Below are positions 47,847 to 59,297 of a stretch of 64,000 nt of DNA, piece by piece. Where the stretch lies: positions 59,364 to 123,363 of the forward strand of contig CALDTV010000013.1 of NCBI GenBank assembly GCA_937923625.1, read 5' to 3'. Source of the stretch: an uncultured Alphaproteobacteria bacterium. Its GTDB lineage: Bacteria > Pseudomonadota > Alphaproteobacteria > Micavibrionales > Micavibrionaceae. A program made the translations under genes and the position numbers. The notes below the pieces were generated by a model, which was not told where the DNA came from, did no database searches, and saw nothing but the letters and a program-made list of their open reading frames with translations. The number at the start of each line of letters is the position of its first letter. Position 1 is the first letter of the stretch.

Positions 47847-48048
47847 AAGGAGGCTCCGTTTTATTATTCTGAATGGCGCTGTTTAAAACATTATCACCAT
47901 ATAGTAGCTTTGAAGACAGCGAAAGAGATTTAAGGGGTGAAATTAACAAGCTAAAAAGTGTAAAATACTCTTTACGAAAGCGCCGCAACTGAGTAGGTTA
48001 CGCCCTGATGTAGTCGAAAGATTGCAAACCGCATATTTCATTTGGTAC

Positions 48049-48139
48049 GGACAGATGGCAGAGCGGTTGAATGCACCGGTCTTGAAAACCGGCATGGGTT
48101 TATAGCCCATCCAGGGTTCGAATCCCTGTCTGTCCGCCA
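48049..48139 (+). tRNA. tRNA-Ser (anticodon UGA)
   Basis: 91 nt with the acceptor stem GGACAGA/TCTGTCC, discriminator G and encoded CCA. The anticodon loop is CTTGAAA (UGA), the long serine variable arm carries GGGTTTATAGCCC, and the T loop is GGTTCGAATCC. Identity is certain from the class II shape and anticodon. It reads UCA codons, so it is one of the tRNAs that the MiaB pathway would modify at A37. Confidence 0.97.
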
Positions 48140-48258
48140 TTTACCTTTTTTCTTTAAGTTTTTTACATATATTTGCTGTGTGATTTATATAAAAATCAGT
48201 GGGGAATTGATTTATTAGTAAGGTGGCCTCACGGGGTATTTGACGTTATTATTTCATC

Positions 48259-50685
48259 ATGAGTCTGCCTCGAAACATTGGTGCGGTGATAATATTGTCG
48301 CTACTTACTTCCTCTGCTTATGCAGGAAGTGAAATGACATATTTTAAGGATCATCGCCTTAAAAATGCTGGTGAAGATGCTATCCATTATCGTGCACTTA
48401 AAAGAATTGAAGATGAGGGTCCTGTTGTTCCACCATCATCTGCGCCCCCTGCTCCCTCTTCTACTATAAATTACTCAGATCCGCGTTATGTGAGTAAACC
48501 GCCAGTGATAGAGCAAAACAATGAGCTGCGGCGTGAAAGTTATAAACGTTTAAACACCCGTGTTGAAGGTAATTGGCGCTATAGCAATGATCGTTCAATA
48601 TTAATGAGCGAATTTTGGGTGCCCTTGGCTCAAAATGAAATTGATGGTTCGGTCTTGTTTGGGGATGTGCGCTTAATGGGCGATAATAATAGTAATAAAG
48701 AATTTAATATTGGGGTTGGTTATCGCGAAATTGTAAATACCAAGCTTCTTGGCGACGCCGTAGCGGGTGGTATGGTTTGGTATGACAGACGTTTCACGGC
48801 GCGTGACTCTAGGTTCAATCAAATTACCGTTAGTGGAGAATTGTTGGGCGAGAAATGGGACATCAGAGCCAATGGATATGTGCCACTTAATAATAGTAAA
48901 AACCACACGCAAGCCAATCCAAATAACTCAAATGCAGGCTTTGCAGGCACTCAAATATTGGTGAATACGGATCAGAGTGTTGTTGAAGAAGCACTACCAG
49001 GTGTGGATATTGAAGTTGGCCGTAAGGTGGATTTTTTAGATAAGATTACAGATGTCACAAGAATCTATGCGGGAGCTTATCATTTTGAAGGGGATCGAGT
49101 TGATAATGTGAGTGGTCTTCGGGCGCGCATCGCGAGTGATATTAGCACAGACGTTCAATTAGGGGCGCGATATCAATATGATGATGTGCGGGGCTCGCAG
49201 ACTTATCTGGAAGCAACAGTGCGCCTACCTTGGGGGGTTAAGAAAAGCTTTAAAGAAGAAGGTGTTCGCTCGCGCTTAGATGAGGCGCCAGAGCGTGACA
49301 TTGATATTGTTCATAACGAAACCGTGATAGATGAAGGGGTCAATAAAGTATTATTTAATGCCAACACACAGGTGGCGCAGAACGTTGTCCATGTTGATAA
49401 CACGGCGGCTGGCGGTGGTGATGGTTCATTTGAGACACCTTTCGATACTCTTGTAGCCGCAGAGGCCGCGGCAGTGGCAAATGATTTAATTTATATACAC
49501 AGAGGTGATGGCACTACGACGGGGCAAAATTCAGGTATTATCTTGAATGACCCTGGGCAGATGCTTGTTGGTTCAGGAGTGGATTTATTATTTAACGATC
49601 AACGTTTTACGACCTCTAATGGTTTGGATATTAAAAATAGCGTCGTTGTTCAAGCATCAACAGCCAATCCTGTTATAACAAACGCTGCGGGGAGTGGTGT
49701 TGGTGCCACTGCCGACGGGGTTTTTATAGCTGGTATTACTGTTGATGGCGCCAATGCTAATGGTGTTTTTGCTAGCAATTTATCTAATGCAAATTGGTCA
49801 AAAGGTACAACTATCACAAATGTAACTGTTTTAAATTCAGGAAATCATGGGCTATCAGTCCAATCAGATGGTGTTGGCAGCCGCATAGAAAAAATTAATA
49901 TATCTAATAATTTTACCGATAATAATGGAAATAGGGGTGTTTTTGTTCAGACTTCAAATGGTGCGAGTATGTTTGATGTAAAAATTAATGGAAACACCGC
50001 TAATAATAATTTTTTTGACGGTATAACTATACGCGCTAACAGAGGAAATTCTCATGTAGATAAAATTTACATATCGAATAATATTGCTAATAACAACGGA
50101 AGTAGAGGCATCTATACCGATGCGGTGAACTCAGGGATAGCGGATAATGTTTCAATATCAAATAACGTCGCAACAACTAATAATTTACAAGGTTTTTTCT
50201 CGTCGGCGCGCAACGGCTTGTTTGGGATTGGACAATTGGGTGAGATTTCTTATTATGACAATCAGGCTATAAATAACGTCTCTCATGGTTTTTTTAGCTC
50301 TGCTGCCCAAGGAGAGATTCAGAGAGTGAAGTATCATAATAATGTTTCACAGGGGAATGGTGAGGATGGCATAAGTCTTTTAGCGGAGGAAAATGGTAAT
50401 ATTTCTCAAGTTGCAATTGAAAATAACACACTTATTTTAAATGTTGAACACGGTTTAAATTTTGCCGATGAATCTGTTGCTGGCGGTATATTAAACCGTA
50501 ACGTTCAGCAAAACCGAATATTTAGTAATACGCTCGAAGAGGTTCGCGTTGATCTTGATGGGGGCGAATTAAATGCTGAAAATAACTGGTGGGGAACGGC
50601 ATCTGGTTTATTACCAGCAGAAGTAGATTTAGTGGATGGCACGATTGATAGCACGCCATTTTTGACTTCAGACCCTGGGCTTTAA
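48259..50685 (+). CDS. inverse autotransporter with beta-helix passenger
   Basis: 808 residues. Signal peptide about 1-23 (LTSSAYA), Pro-rich linker (VPPSSAPPAPSS) and an inverse-autotransporter (intimin/invasin-type) beta-barrel about 95-320 with FWVPLAQ, FGDVRLMGD, FNIGVGYRE, MVWYDRRFT and WDIRANGYVPLN. The passenger follows: a GDGSFETPFDTLVAAEAA repeat and a right-handed parallel beta-helix rich in NN-x-G repeats. The LysM domain found N-terminally in intimins is missing. The type Ve order places the passenger outside the cell. The likely role is adhesion or glycan binding. No clear ribosome site. It is an accessory gene beside a tRNA. Confidence 0.85.
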   Translation: MSLPRNIGAVIILSLLTSSAYAGSEMTYFKDHRLKNAGEDAIHYRALKRIEDEGPVVPPSSAPPAPSSTINYSDPRYVSKPPVIEQNNELRRESYKRLNTRVEGNWRYSNDRSILMSEFWVPLAQNEIDGSVLFGDVRLMGDNNSNKEFNIGVGYREIVNTKLLGDAVAGGMVWYDRRFTARDSRFNQITVSGELLGEKWDIRANGYVPLNNSKNHTQANPNNSNAGFAGTQILVNTDQSVVEEALPGVDIEVGRKVDFLDKITDVTRIYAGAYHFEGDRVDNVSGLRARIASDISTDVQLGARYQYDDVRGSQTYLEATVRLPWGVKKSFKEEGVRSRLDEAPERDIDIVHNETVIDEGVNKVLFNANTQVAQNVVHVDNTAAGGGDGSFETPFDTLVAAEAAAVANDLIYIHRGDGTTTGQNSGIILNDPGQMLVGSGVDLLFNDQRFTTSNGLDIKNSVVVQASTANPVITNAAGSGVGATADGVFIAGITVDGANANGVFASNLSNANWSKGTTITNVTVLNSGNHGLSVQSDGVGSRIEKINISNNFTDNNGNRGVFVQTSNGASMFDVKINGNTANNNFFDGITIRANRGNSHVDKIYISNNIANNNGSRGIYTDAVNSGIADNVSISNNVATTNNLQGFFSSARNGLFGIGQLGEISYYDNQAINNVSHGFFSSAAQGEIQRVKYHNNVSQGNGEDGISLLAEENGNISQVAIENNTLILNVEHGLNFADESVAGGILNRNVQQNRIFSNTLEEVRVDLDGGELNAENNWWGTASGLLPAEVDLVDGTIDSTPFLTSDPGL

Positions 50686-51671
50686 AGTTTAATCTCTTCA
50701 TCCCAAATGCGTTGCCAGATTAGGTTGAGTTTGCTCATGTCTCTGGGGTTTGAGTGCCTTTGGTTTGGAACGGTGATGATTTGCCCCTCCTCCCTTTTCG
50801 CTACGATGAAGCCAAAAACGTAATTGTTTGGCTCTAAACCCATACGCAGATCGGTGATGATTATGTTGTTTGCTTGTTCTGTGACGCTGTAAAAACCTTT
50901 GGTAAACCATTCTAACCGTTGAACGGTAAATTCATTTTTTATAGGCTTTAGTAGAGATGGCGTGCTTTCATAGCTTTTAAAATCAATCTCTTTGCTGTCA
51001 TCAAAAATTGAATAATAGCCAACCTCGTAACTATTTTCTTTCATCACCAAGATGCGCCATAAAAACGTATTAAAGGGCGTTGTTTGAACAAGAAAATTTT
51101 GCTTCGAGCTTGAGGTGTTTTGTTGAAACACCGTTTTAACATGGTGCTGCGCCGCCAAACCCCAGCCGAGATAAAGCGTGCTAATAATGAGCGCAACATT
51201 CACAACGCGAATAGATTTGTTGAAAAAATAAATTATCAAAGCAATTAAAAGCGGCACGGTATAAAGTGGATCAATTATAAACACCGACCCTGCGGCGGTT
51301 GGCGGCACGCCAAAGCCCCAAAATATTTGCGTTCCATAGATTGTTAGACCGTCCAGAATAACGTGCGTCAGAAACGCCAAGAATATAAGCAGGTGTAGGC
51401 GGAAATCTTTAAACGCCACGCCAAACCATTTTATCTTTGTAAATACCCAAGCAAAAAGCGGCGTCGCAAGAAGGCAAAATATAAGTGAATGACTAAAGCC
51501 CCGATGATAGGTGAATTGTGTGACGGGATCAGTGCCAGCAAACAAAAATGTATCAAGGTCAGGAATGGTGCCACATATAGCGCCAATAAGCGCAGATTTT
51601 TTACCGTACTTTCTGCCGCCTACGGCAACACCAACGGCCGCGCCTAATGTCATTTGTGTCAGTGAATCCAT
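50682..51671 (-). CDS. YdjM-like membrane-bound metal-dependent hydrolase
   Basis: From ATG 51671, 329 residues. N-terminal MDSLTQMTLGAAVGVAVGG, IGAICGTIPDLDTFL and YHRGFSHSLIF are the DUF457/YdjM signature, where His and Asp may bind metal. Four to five hydrophobic helices and a cytosolic or periplasmic tail of about 120 residues follow. The upstream in-frame part (51672-51836) belongs to the other frame's gene, not this one. The gene overlaps the surface-protein gene end by four bases. Substrate unknown. Confidence 0.82.
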   Translation of the reverse strand: MDSLTQMTLGAAVGVAVGGRKYGKKSALIGAICGTIPDLDTFLFAGTDPVTQFTYHRGFSHSLIFCLLATPLFAWVFTKIKWFGVAFKDFRLHLLIFLAFLTHVILDGLTIYGTQIFWGFGVPPTAAGSVFIIDPLYTVPLLIALIIYFFNKSIRVVNVALIISTLYLGWGLAAQHHVKTVFQQNTSSSKQNFLVQTTPFNTFLWRILVMKENSYEVGYYSIFDDSKEIDFKSYESTPSLLKPIKNEFTVQRLEWFTKGFYSVTEQANNIIITDLRMGLEPNNYVFGFIVAKREEGQIITVPNQRHSNPRDMSKLNLIWQRIWDEEIKL

Positions 51672-51672
51672 T

Positions 51673-52353
51673 TTATCTGTTTTCTTTTTCTGTCTGCGTC
51701 CAGCTTTTAGCTTTATCACCACTTTCCCAACGGGCGCGCAGGAACATTTTTTGAATACGTCGATCAACGTAATGTTTTCGGGCTTTTTTGCTAAAGCATG
51801 CAACACTGAATGCGCTTGAAGCGCCAATGCCGTCAATTATTTTTAATCGCCCATCATCGGCGATAACAACATTATGCGGCAAAATATTTTTGGTCATTAG
51901 CTGTGTGGTGCAAAGATAATGCGCCAAAGTATTTAATTTTTCTTCAATGTCGGCGGTTAGGCCATCACGGTGTAAATAAGTTTCAAGCGTTTCGCAGGGC
52001 GCACCCGAGGGTAGTTTAAAATAATCGAGCACCAACCCCATGCCAATATCGGTTTTTTGCCAGCCATAACAGCGCGGAATATGGTCAAAGACCCCTTCTC
52101 CGCCGTTTGTAATGGCGTTTTGTTGATAGGCTTTATACTCATTCAAATTATCGTCAAAATAATAATCAGGGCGAAGGTTCTTGAAAAAAGATCGCTTGGC
52201 GCGAAGTGCTTTGATGCTTCCTGCCTTAACGACTTTAATACATAAGCCATCATCAGAATGGGCAAAACATAAACGGTTCTGTCCTTGTGCAAAGGTTCTG
52301 GCGTCTTTTAAATGAAGGATTTGATCGCTGTAAAATTTAATGTTTTGAGACAT
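51673..52353 (-). CDS. YrbL-like protein kinase-fold protein
   Basis: 226 residues with the protein-kinase-like pattern of the PhoP-regulatory-network YrbL family. The nucleotide-binding strand carries CIKVVK, catalytic-loop residues lie in KNILPHNVVI and the metal motif in LKIIDGIG. The first part is basic and the C-terminus is charged. The substrate is unknown, and in enterobacteria the gene responds to Mg2+ limitation. It lies one base before the YdjM-like gene start, in the same direction. Confidence 0.78.
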   Translation of the reverse strand: MSQNIKFYSDQILHLKDARTFAQGQNRLCFAHSDDGLCIKVVKAGSIKALRAKRSFFKNLRPDYYFDDNLNEYKAYQQNAITNGGEGVFDHIPRCYGWQKTDIGMGLVLDYFKLPSGAPCETLETYLHRDGLTADIEEKLNTLAHYLCTTQLMTKNILPHNVVIADDGRLKIIDGIGASSAFSVACFSKKARKHYVDRRIQKMFLRARWESGDKAKSWTQTEKENR

Positions 52354-52411
52354 ATAGTTCTAGCAGTTCTAAAAGTTTTGAAAGCTTTACGAGTTTTGGT
52401 CATTTTTGACG

Positions 52412-54031
52412 TTACTTCGCATCTAATCTCTCACCGTAATCAACCAAGACGCCATAATGTGGGTCTTCGATGACGTTGATTTCGACCATGTCTTTGGCGT
52501 TTTTAAGCAACATCGCGCAATCTGCGCTGAGGTGTACCAGATGGAGAGTTTTACCCGCTTCTGTGTATTTTAAGGCCATGGCATCAATGGCCTCTAAGGC
52601 GGAGTGATCCCAAACGCGGGCGCGGCTGAAATCTATAACAACGTCGTCTTCTTCATCATTTTTGGGATCAATCTCATCACGAAAATTTTGAATAGAGCCG
52701 AAGAATAATGGCCCATGCAGCTTATATACCTTATTACCGTCTGCTTTGTTATGCCAGACTGTCACCCAGAATTTCGACGCAGATTTCCATGCATAGACAA
52801 GCGCGGAGACAATAACGCCAATGATCACCGCAATCGCCAAATCATAGGCCACTGTTACGGCAGTCACGAGGAAAATGACGAAGGCGTCCTCTTTCGGAAT
52901 TTTGTGCAAAATACGCACAGACGCCCACGCAAACGTGCCAATTACCACCATGAACATCAGCCCCGTTAAGGCCGCAAGCGGGATCATTTCAATCCATGTG
53001 GAGGTAAACATAATGAAGGCGAGCAACGCCAAAGCGGCGGTAATCCCCGATAAGCGCCCGCGCCCGCCAGATTTAATATTGATCATTGATTGGCCAATCA
53101 TGGCACAGCCGCCCATGGCACCGAAAACGCCACAAGTCGTGTTGGCTAAGCCTTGCCCGATACATTCTTGCGATGTGCGTCCGCGGGTGTCAGTCATTTC
53201 ATCAATTAAAGTCAATGTCAGCAAGCTTTCAATCAAGCCGATTGCCGCCAAGGTTAAAGCGACGGGTAAGATAATCATGAGCGTTTCCAACGTGAACGGC
53301 ACCATGGGGATATGAAATTCTGGCCAACCGCCTTTAATACTGGCGAGGTCGCCAACGGTTTTTGTGTCCAAATCCAGCCCAATGACGAGCGCGGAGACAC
53401 CGACAATCGACACAAGTGAAGCGGGCAAAAACGTGCCCAGCTTTGGAATTTTAGGGAACAGCCAGATAATCGCCATGGTTAAAAACGTCAAGCCAAGCAT
53501 AAGATGCATTTCTGAGCCGCTGAGCCAGTTACCGTTGAAAATAACATCAATCGCGCTATGGCCGCCATCGCTACTATGTTCTGCGCTCTCTTTTACCAGT
53601 GCGGCATCTTTAAACTGGCTTAACTGCGCGAGGAAAATCACAATCGCAAGGCCATTCACAAACCCCAACATCACGGGATGCGGTACAAGCCGAATAAATT
53701 TCCCCAATTGAAATACGCCAGCCCCGATTTGAATAATCCCCGTGAGCAAAACGGCGGCAAACAAATATTCCACCCCATAAACCGTGACAATTCCAACCAT
53801 CGCCACCGCCATCGCGCCTGTCGCGCCAGAGATCATGCCGCTGCGTCCACCAAAGATAGAGGTAATAAACCCGACAAAAAACGCCGCATATAACCCCACA
53901 AGCGGATCAACCTTGGCAACAAACGCAAAGGCGATAGCTTCGGGTACAAGCGCAAGCGCAACGGTCAAGCCCGATAAAATATCGTTTTTCGGATTATCGG
54001 TCAGATGAAATTTTTGCACGAGGCGGAGCAT
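52412..54031 (-). CDS. SulP-family anion transporter with STAS domain
   Basis: 539 residues: about ten to twelve membrane helices with the signature [17 protein letters not shown] and [19 protein letters not shown], and a C-terminal STAS domain ([20 protein letters not shown]). Such proteins carry sulfate, bicarbonate or C4-dicarboxylates. The transported anion cannot be told. Located next to a CorA-like channel in the same direction. Confidence 0.93.
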   Translation of the reverse strand: MLRLVQKFHLTDNPKNDILSGLTVALALVPEAIAFAFVAKVDPLVGLYAAFFVGFITSIFGGRSGMISGATGAMAVAMVGIVTVYGVEYLFAAVLLTGIIQIGAGVFQLGKFIRLVPHPVMLGFVNGLAIVIFLAQLSQFKDAALVKESAEHSSDGGHSAIDVIFNGNWLSGSEMHLMLGLTFLTMAIIWLFPKIPKLGTFLPASLVSIVGVSALVIGLDLDTKTVGDLASIKGGWPEFHIPMVPFTLETLMIILPVALTLAAIGLIESLLTLTLIDEMTDTRGRTSQECIGQGLANTTCGVFGAMGGCAMIGQSMINIKSGGRGRLSGITAALALLAFIMFTSTWIEMIPLAALTGLMFMVVIGTFAWASVRILHKIPKEDAFVIFLVTAVTVAYDLAIAVIIGVIVSALVYAWKSASKFWVTVWHNKADGNKVYKLHGPLFFGSIQNFRDEIDPKNDEEDDVVIDFSRARVWDHSALEAIDAMALKYTEAGKTLHLVHLSADCAMLLKNAKDMVEINVIEDPHYGVLVDYGERLDAK

Positions 54032-54104
54032 GGCTCTGTCTTTCTTTGAAAATGGATTGCAGAGGTCTTTTAGGGAAATTCGGCAATCTTTGGAAGCTAA
54101 ATGA

Positions 54105-55085
54105 TTAAAACCATTTCAATTTTTTAAAAATGATCGTCTGTAGAATAATTAAAACTATAAGTGCGGCAGAGAAGATCCAAAAGGCATTCGCGTTATCAAC
54201 CCCAGGCATTCCGCCAATATTAATCCCCATCAGCCCCGTTAAAAAACCCAACGGTAAAAACACCGCTGCAATCACGGAAAGCACGTACATATTTTTGTTA
54301 AGTTTATCTGCAAGTACGCTTGAAAGCTCGTCTTTAACAATTTGGGCGCGTTCGCGGATGGCGTCTAAATCCTCAACATAACGCGTTACGCGATCAAGCG
54401 ATTCTTGCAAGCGACGTTTATGGGCTTGATCTAGCCACGGCTGATCTGACGCGCGTAGGAAAACCATGACATCTTTTTGTGGGGCGATGTAACGGCGGAA
54501 CATGATGGCTTGTTTGCGTATTTCGGTAATTTTTTGGCGTTCTGAAATGTCAGGGTCTTCTAATACCAATTCTTCTAAGTCATCTAAATTTTCATCTAAC
54601 AATGAAAAAGTGCTCTCCATACGGCTGAACAGCCTTGCGGATAGCATTGTAATAAAATCGCCAGAATTTTTCGGGCCTTTGGCATTTTCAAGTAAATCTT
54701 GTAAATCTCTCACGGCTTTTAAAGGGCGGCGCTCGACGCTGATGATGCGGTTTGCATCCACCCAAGCGCGGATAGAGATCATGTCTTCGGGATTTTCATT
54801 CTCATTCAAATTAACCCCGCGAAGAATAAGCAATGTCCCCTGTTCTATTTCCATGATACGCGGGCGAGTTTCTTCAGCTAAAAGGGCGTCAATAATCAAG
54901 GGGTCTAAATAGCCAATTTCAGATTTCATCCAATCCCTTGATTCTTGCATATTGCCATCAAGATGAACCCAAGCAAGGGCGTCGTCTTTAATGGTCTTGG
55001 CAATATCATCGCCTTCAAGCTTTGTCCCTTTGCCATTGCCCTCAATTCGAAAGGCTTTTAATATTGCTCCTGTGTCACGTGTCAT
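54105..55085 (-). CDS. CorA/ZntB-family divalent cation channel
   Basis: From ATG 55085 (AGGAAG before it), 326 residues. The cytosolic domain binds metal and forms long helices ([20 protein letters not shown]). Two C-terminal membrane helices enclose [14 protein letters not shown], a variant of the GMN selectivity motif reading GIN in place of GMN. ZntB-like zinc or magnesium transport is likely. The altered motif may change selectivity. An upstream extension (to 55205) is open but lacks support. Confidence 0.85.
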   Translation of the reverse strand: MTRDTGAILKAFRIEGNGKGTKLEGDDIAKTIKDDALAWVHLDGNMQESRDWMKSEIGYLDPLIIDALLAEETRPRIMEIEQGTLLILRGVNLNENENPEDMISIRAWVDANRIISVERRPLKAVRDLQDLLENAKGPKNSGDFITMLSARLFSRMESTFSLLDENLDDLEELVLEDPDISERQKITEIRKQAIMFRRYIAPQKDVMVFLRASDQPWLDQAHKRRLQESLDRVTRYVEDLDAIRERAQIVKDELSSVLADKLNKNMYVLSVIAAVFLPLGFLTGLMGINIGGMPGVDNANAFWIFSAALIVLIILQTIIFKKLKWF

Positions 55086-55198
55086 AGATTCTTCCTTTTC
55101 CTGTCCATAGATTGTATAGCGACTGATTGTTTTTGCAATGATGTGGGTGACGATGCAAAAAGAGAGGGAAATAAAGGGTTTCCGCGCGCTTGAATTCC

Positions 55199-55227
55199 TT
55201 GACACTCTTACATGCTGTATGTATATT
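55199..55227 (+). promoter_or_regulatory. sigma-70 promoter for rplU
   Basis: Perfect TTGACA (55199-55204), 17-base spacer, TATATT (55222-55227). The start would lie near 55234, leaving a 74-base leader that contains GACTC (55248) and GATTC (55261). Confidence 0.7.
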
Positions 55228-55307
55228 GCCGCATCTTGAGAGGGAATGACTCGTTAAGTTGATTCTCTAACATATTGAAAATACTATAATTTATAAGGTT
55301 TAATAAA

Positions 55308-55610
55308 ATGTTTGCAGTCGTTCGCACAGGTGGAAAACAATATAAAGTGGCAAAAAATGACCGCTTAGAAGTTGCTAAAATTGACGCCAAAGAAGGTGAT
55401 AAAGTTGATCTAGAGGTTCTTATGACTTCTGATGGCAAAGATGCCGTTATCGGAAAAAGCGGTGCAAAAGTTAGCGCAAAAGTACTTGAGCACACACGTG
55501 CCGACAAAATTGTGGTATTTAAGAAGAAACGTAGACAAGGATATCGCCGTACAGCTGGTCACCGTCAGGATCTGACAGTGATTGAGATTGCCGATATCAA
55601 AGCCGCGTAA
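55308..55610 (+). CDS. rplU: 50S ribosomal protein L21
   Basis: 100 residues with the whole L21 fold: FAVVRTGGKQYKV at the start, EGDKVDLEVLM and the C-terminal KKKRRQGYRRTAGHRQD rRNA-binding loop. The start fits the family. A strong promoter lies upstream. Forms the rplU-rpmA-obg cluster. Confidence 0.98.
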   Translation: MFAVVRTGGKQYKVAKNDRLEVAKIDAKEGDKVDLEVLMTSDGKDAVIGKSGAKVSAKVLEHTRADKIVVFKKKRRQGYRRTAGHRQDLTVIEIADIKAA

Positions 55611-55691
55611 TTTAAGTATTTATTAGAATTAGACGTCTTTTCAGCTTTAAGACTATTTTTATAGCTCGTTTGACGGTTAAACAATAAACAT

Positions 55692-55716
55692 CTCTTCCCG
55701 CTTGCGGGTTTGAGAG
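55692..55716 (+). other. hairpin between rplU and rpmA
   Basis: CCCGC-TT-GCGGG (55697-55708) within CTCT...AGAG arms, 34 bases before rpmA. Too few Ts follow for a strong terminator. It may adjust readthrough or mRNA stability. Confidence 0.4.
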
Positions 55717-55749
55717 TAAACAAAAAAAGTCATTTGGAGGACATTAAGC

Positions 55750-56031
55750 ATGGCACATAAAAAAGCAGGTGGTAGTTCAAGAAACGGTCGCGATTCAGAA
55801 GGCCGTAGACTTGGCGTGAAAAAATTTGGCGGCGAAAAAGTTTTGGCTGGTAACATCATTATTCGTCAGCGCGGTACAAAATGGGGCGTTGGTAAAAATG
55901 TTGGTATGGGTAAAGACCACACTGTCTTCGCATTGATGGAAGGCACAGTGATGTTTTCTAAAGGCCGTGGCGGTAAATCAATCGCAAATGTTATTCCTGC
56001 GAATGACGCAAGACCACAGGCGGCTGAATAA
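55750..56031 (+). CDS. rpmA: 50S ribosomal protein L27
   Basis: 93 residues: [20 protein letters not shown] is the flexible N-terminus that reaches the peptidyl-transferase centre, followed by [14 protein letters not shown] and [10 protein letters not shown]. Ribosome site GGAGG before the ATG. No N-terminal extension needing removal, as expected outside Firmicutes. Confidence 0.98.
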   Translation: MAHKKAGGSSRNGRDSEGRRLGVKKFGGEKVLAGNIIIRQRGTKWGVGKNVGMGKDHTVFALMEGTVMFSKGRGGKSIANVIPANDARPQAAE

Positions 56032-56068
56032 TCAGCTTTCCTGAATTGGTTGAAGATAAGAATTTATT

Positions 56069-56094
56069 AGGGGAAGCTTAGTCTTCCCCTTTTT
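56069..56094 (+). terminator. Rho-independent terminator after rpmA
   Basis: AGGGGAAG, six-base loop, CTTCCCCT and a T run. It lies 38 bases past the rpmA stop and separates the ribosomal pair from obg. Confidence 0.85.
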
Positions 56095-56177
56095 CAATAT
56101 AAATGCCGTTACAGTTATGCAGGTAACGATTATACAAGGATAGCGTCCTCGGGTTTTTTCCGCATGACGGCACTTAA

Positions 56178-58301
<2,124 letters not shown>

Positions 58302-58305
<4 letters not shown>

Positions 58306-59225
58306 AGCGTTAATCTTGGTGGTGGTCTTGTGCCCCTATCGGAGCTTGCGCGAAAAGCGTTTTCGGCATTATAGGAATCTATTATAAGCTGAGGGCTCAT
58401 TGGTCTTAATGATTTTTCATTATAACTCGTTAACCAAGCATTTTGTACTTCTGGCGGCCAGTGCCCAATTTTGAGGAAGTCTTCAACACGATAGCCGCCA
58501 GTTGCGCCAGCAAGGTCGATAATTCCAACTTTCCCTGTTTCTGAATCGTACATGACATTGCCGGGGTGCAAATCTCCGTGAACTGTTACAAATGCGTCGG
58601 GAATTGCTTTTGGGTTCGTGGCAAATTCTACGGCTCGATCTTGTTCCGATTTTGTTAGTTTTATTCGGGCGCTATGAAATAAGGCTTCCCAAACGCTACT
58701 GCTATGGTCGACCCAGTTTTTTCGTTTAGATAGTAGCTCTAAATACTTATCAATATCATCAGAATGCGTTGTTAAAAGCGGACTTGCGCCTAAAGGTCGG
58801 TAAGTATGTAATTCAGATAAAAAAGTGCCAATTTGCTGCCCTATAGAATGAAGCTGATGTTCTTCTAAATCATGAAGTATTTCATTAGATAGTGTTTCGC
58901 CTGCCACCTTGCTCATCACTATCAGTTTCTTTTCTGGGTCGAATTCAACTAATTTAGGGATTGAGACGGAAAAATTACATTCTTCAAAATCTTTTAAGAG
59001 TAATGCTTCGTGCCATACACGCTCTTCTTCCCAAATATTTTCATGCGGCATACAAAAAACGTTGTCGCCGATAATAATTACAAAGCTTGCTTTGCCTTGT
59101 TTTGGTACAAACTTATCCCCCTCGCACAAATTTGGATATTGGGCGCTTATAATACGATCAAATTCTTCTATACTTGAAATCATTGCCATAATATATTTGA
59201 CGTAACGATTAAAGTCAAATTTCAT
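58302..59225 (-). CDS. APH-family phosphotransferase
   Basis: 307 residues of the aminoglycoside phosphotransferase-like kinase superfamily: Lys in KLIVMSKVAGETL region, catalytic motif VHGDLHPGNVMYD and the metal motif VGIIDLAGATGG (IDLAG in place of DFG-like IDFG). Such proteins phosphorylate small molecules, for example sugars, choline, homoserine or antibiotics. No clue to the substrate. Met14 is an alternative start. Divergent from pepN. Confidence 0.82.
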
Positions 59226-59297
59226 TTTTATCTTATTATTGTTGCAAGCTTTTCAAAGCCAAGTCATCATGTTCCTCTAATTAACAGGGGAAATAAA

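Noticed and set aside
48049..48139. tRNA-Ser as the attachment site of an island carrying the surface-protein gene
   Set aside because: No second copy of the tRNA 3' end and no integrase is visible in the downstream 7 kb.
51672..51836. N-terminal extension of the YdjM-like protein
   Set aside because: It runs entirely within the other frame of the YrbL-like gene, and MDSLTQMTLGAAVG is the family start.
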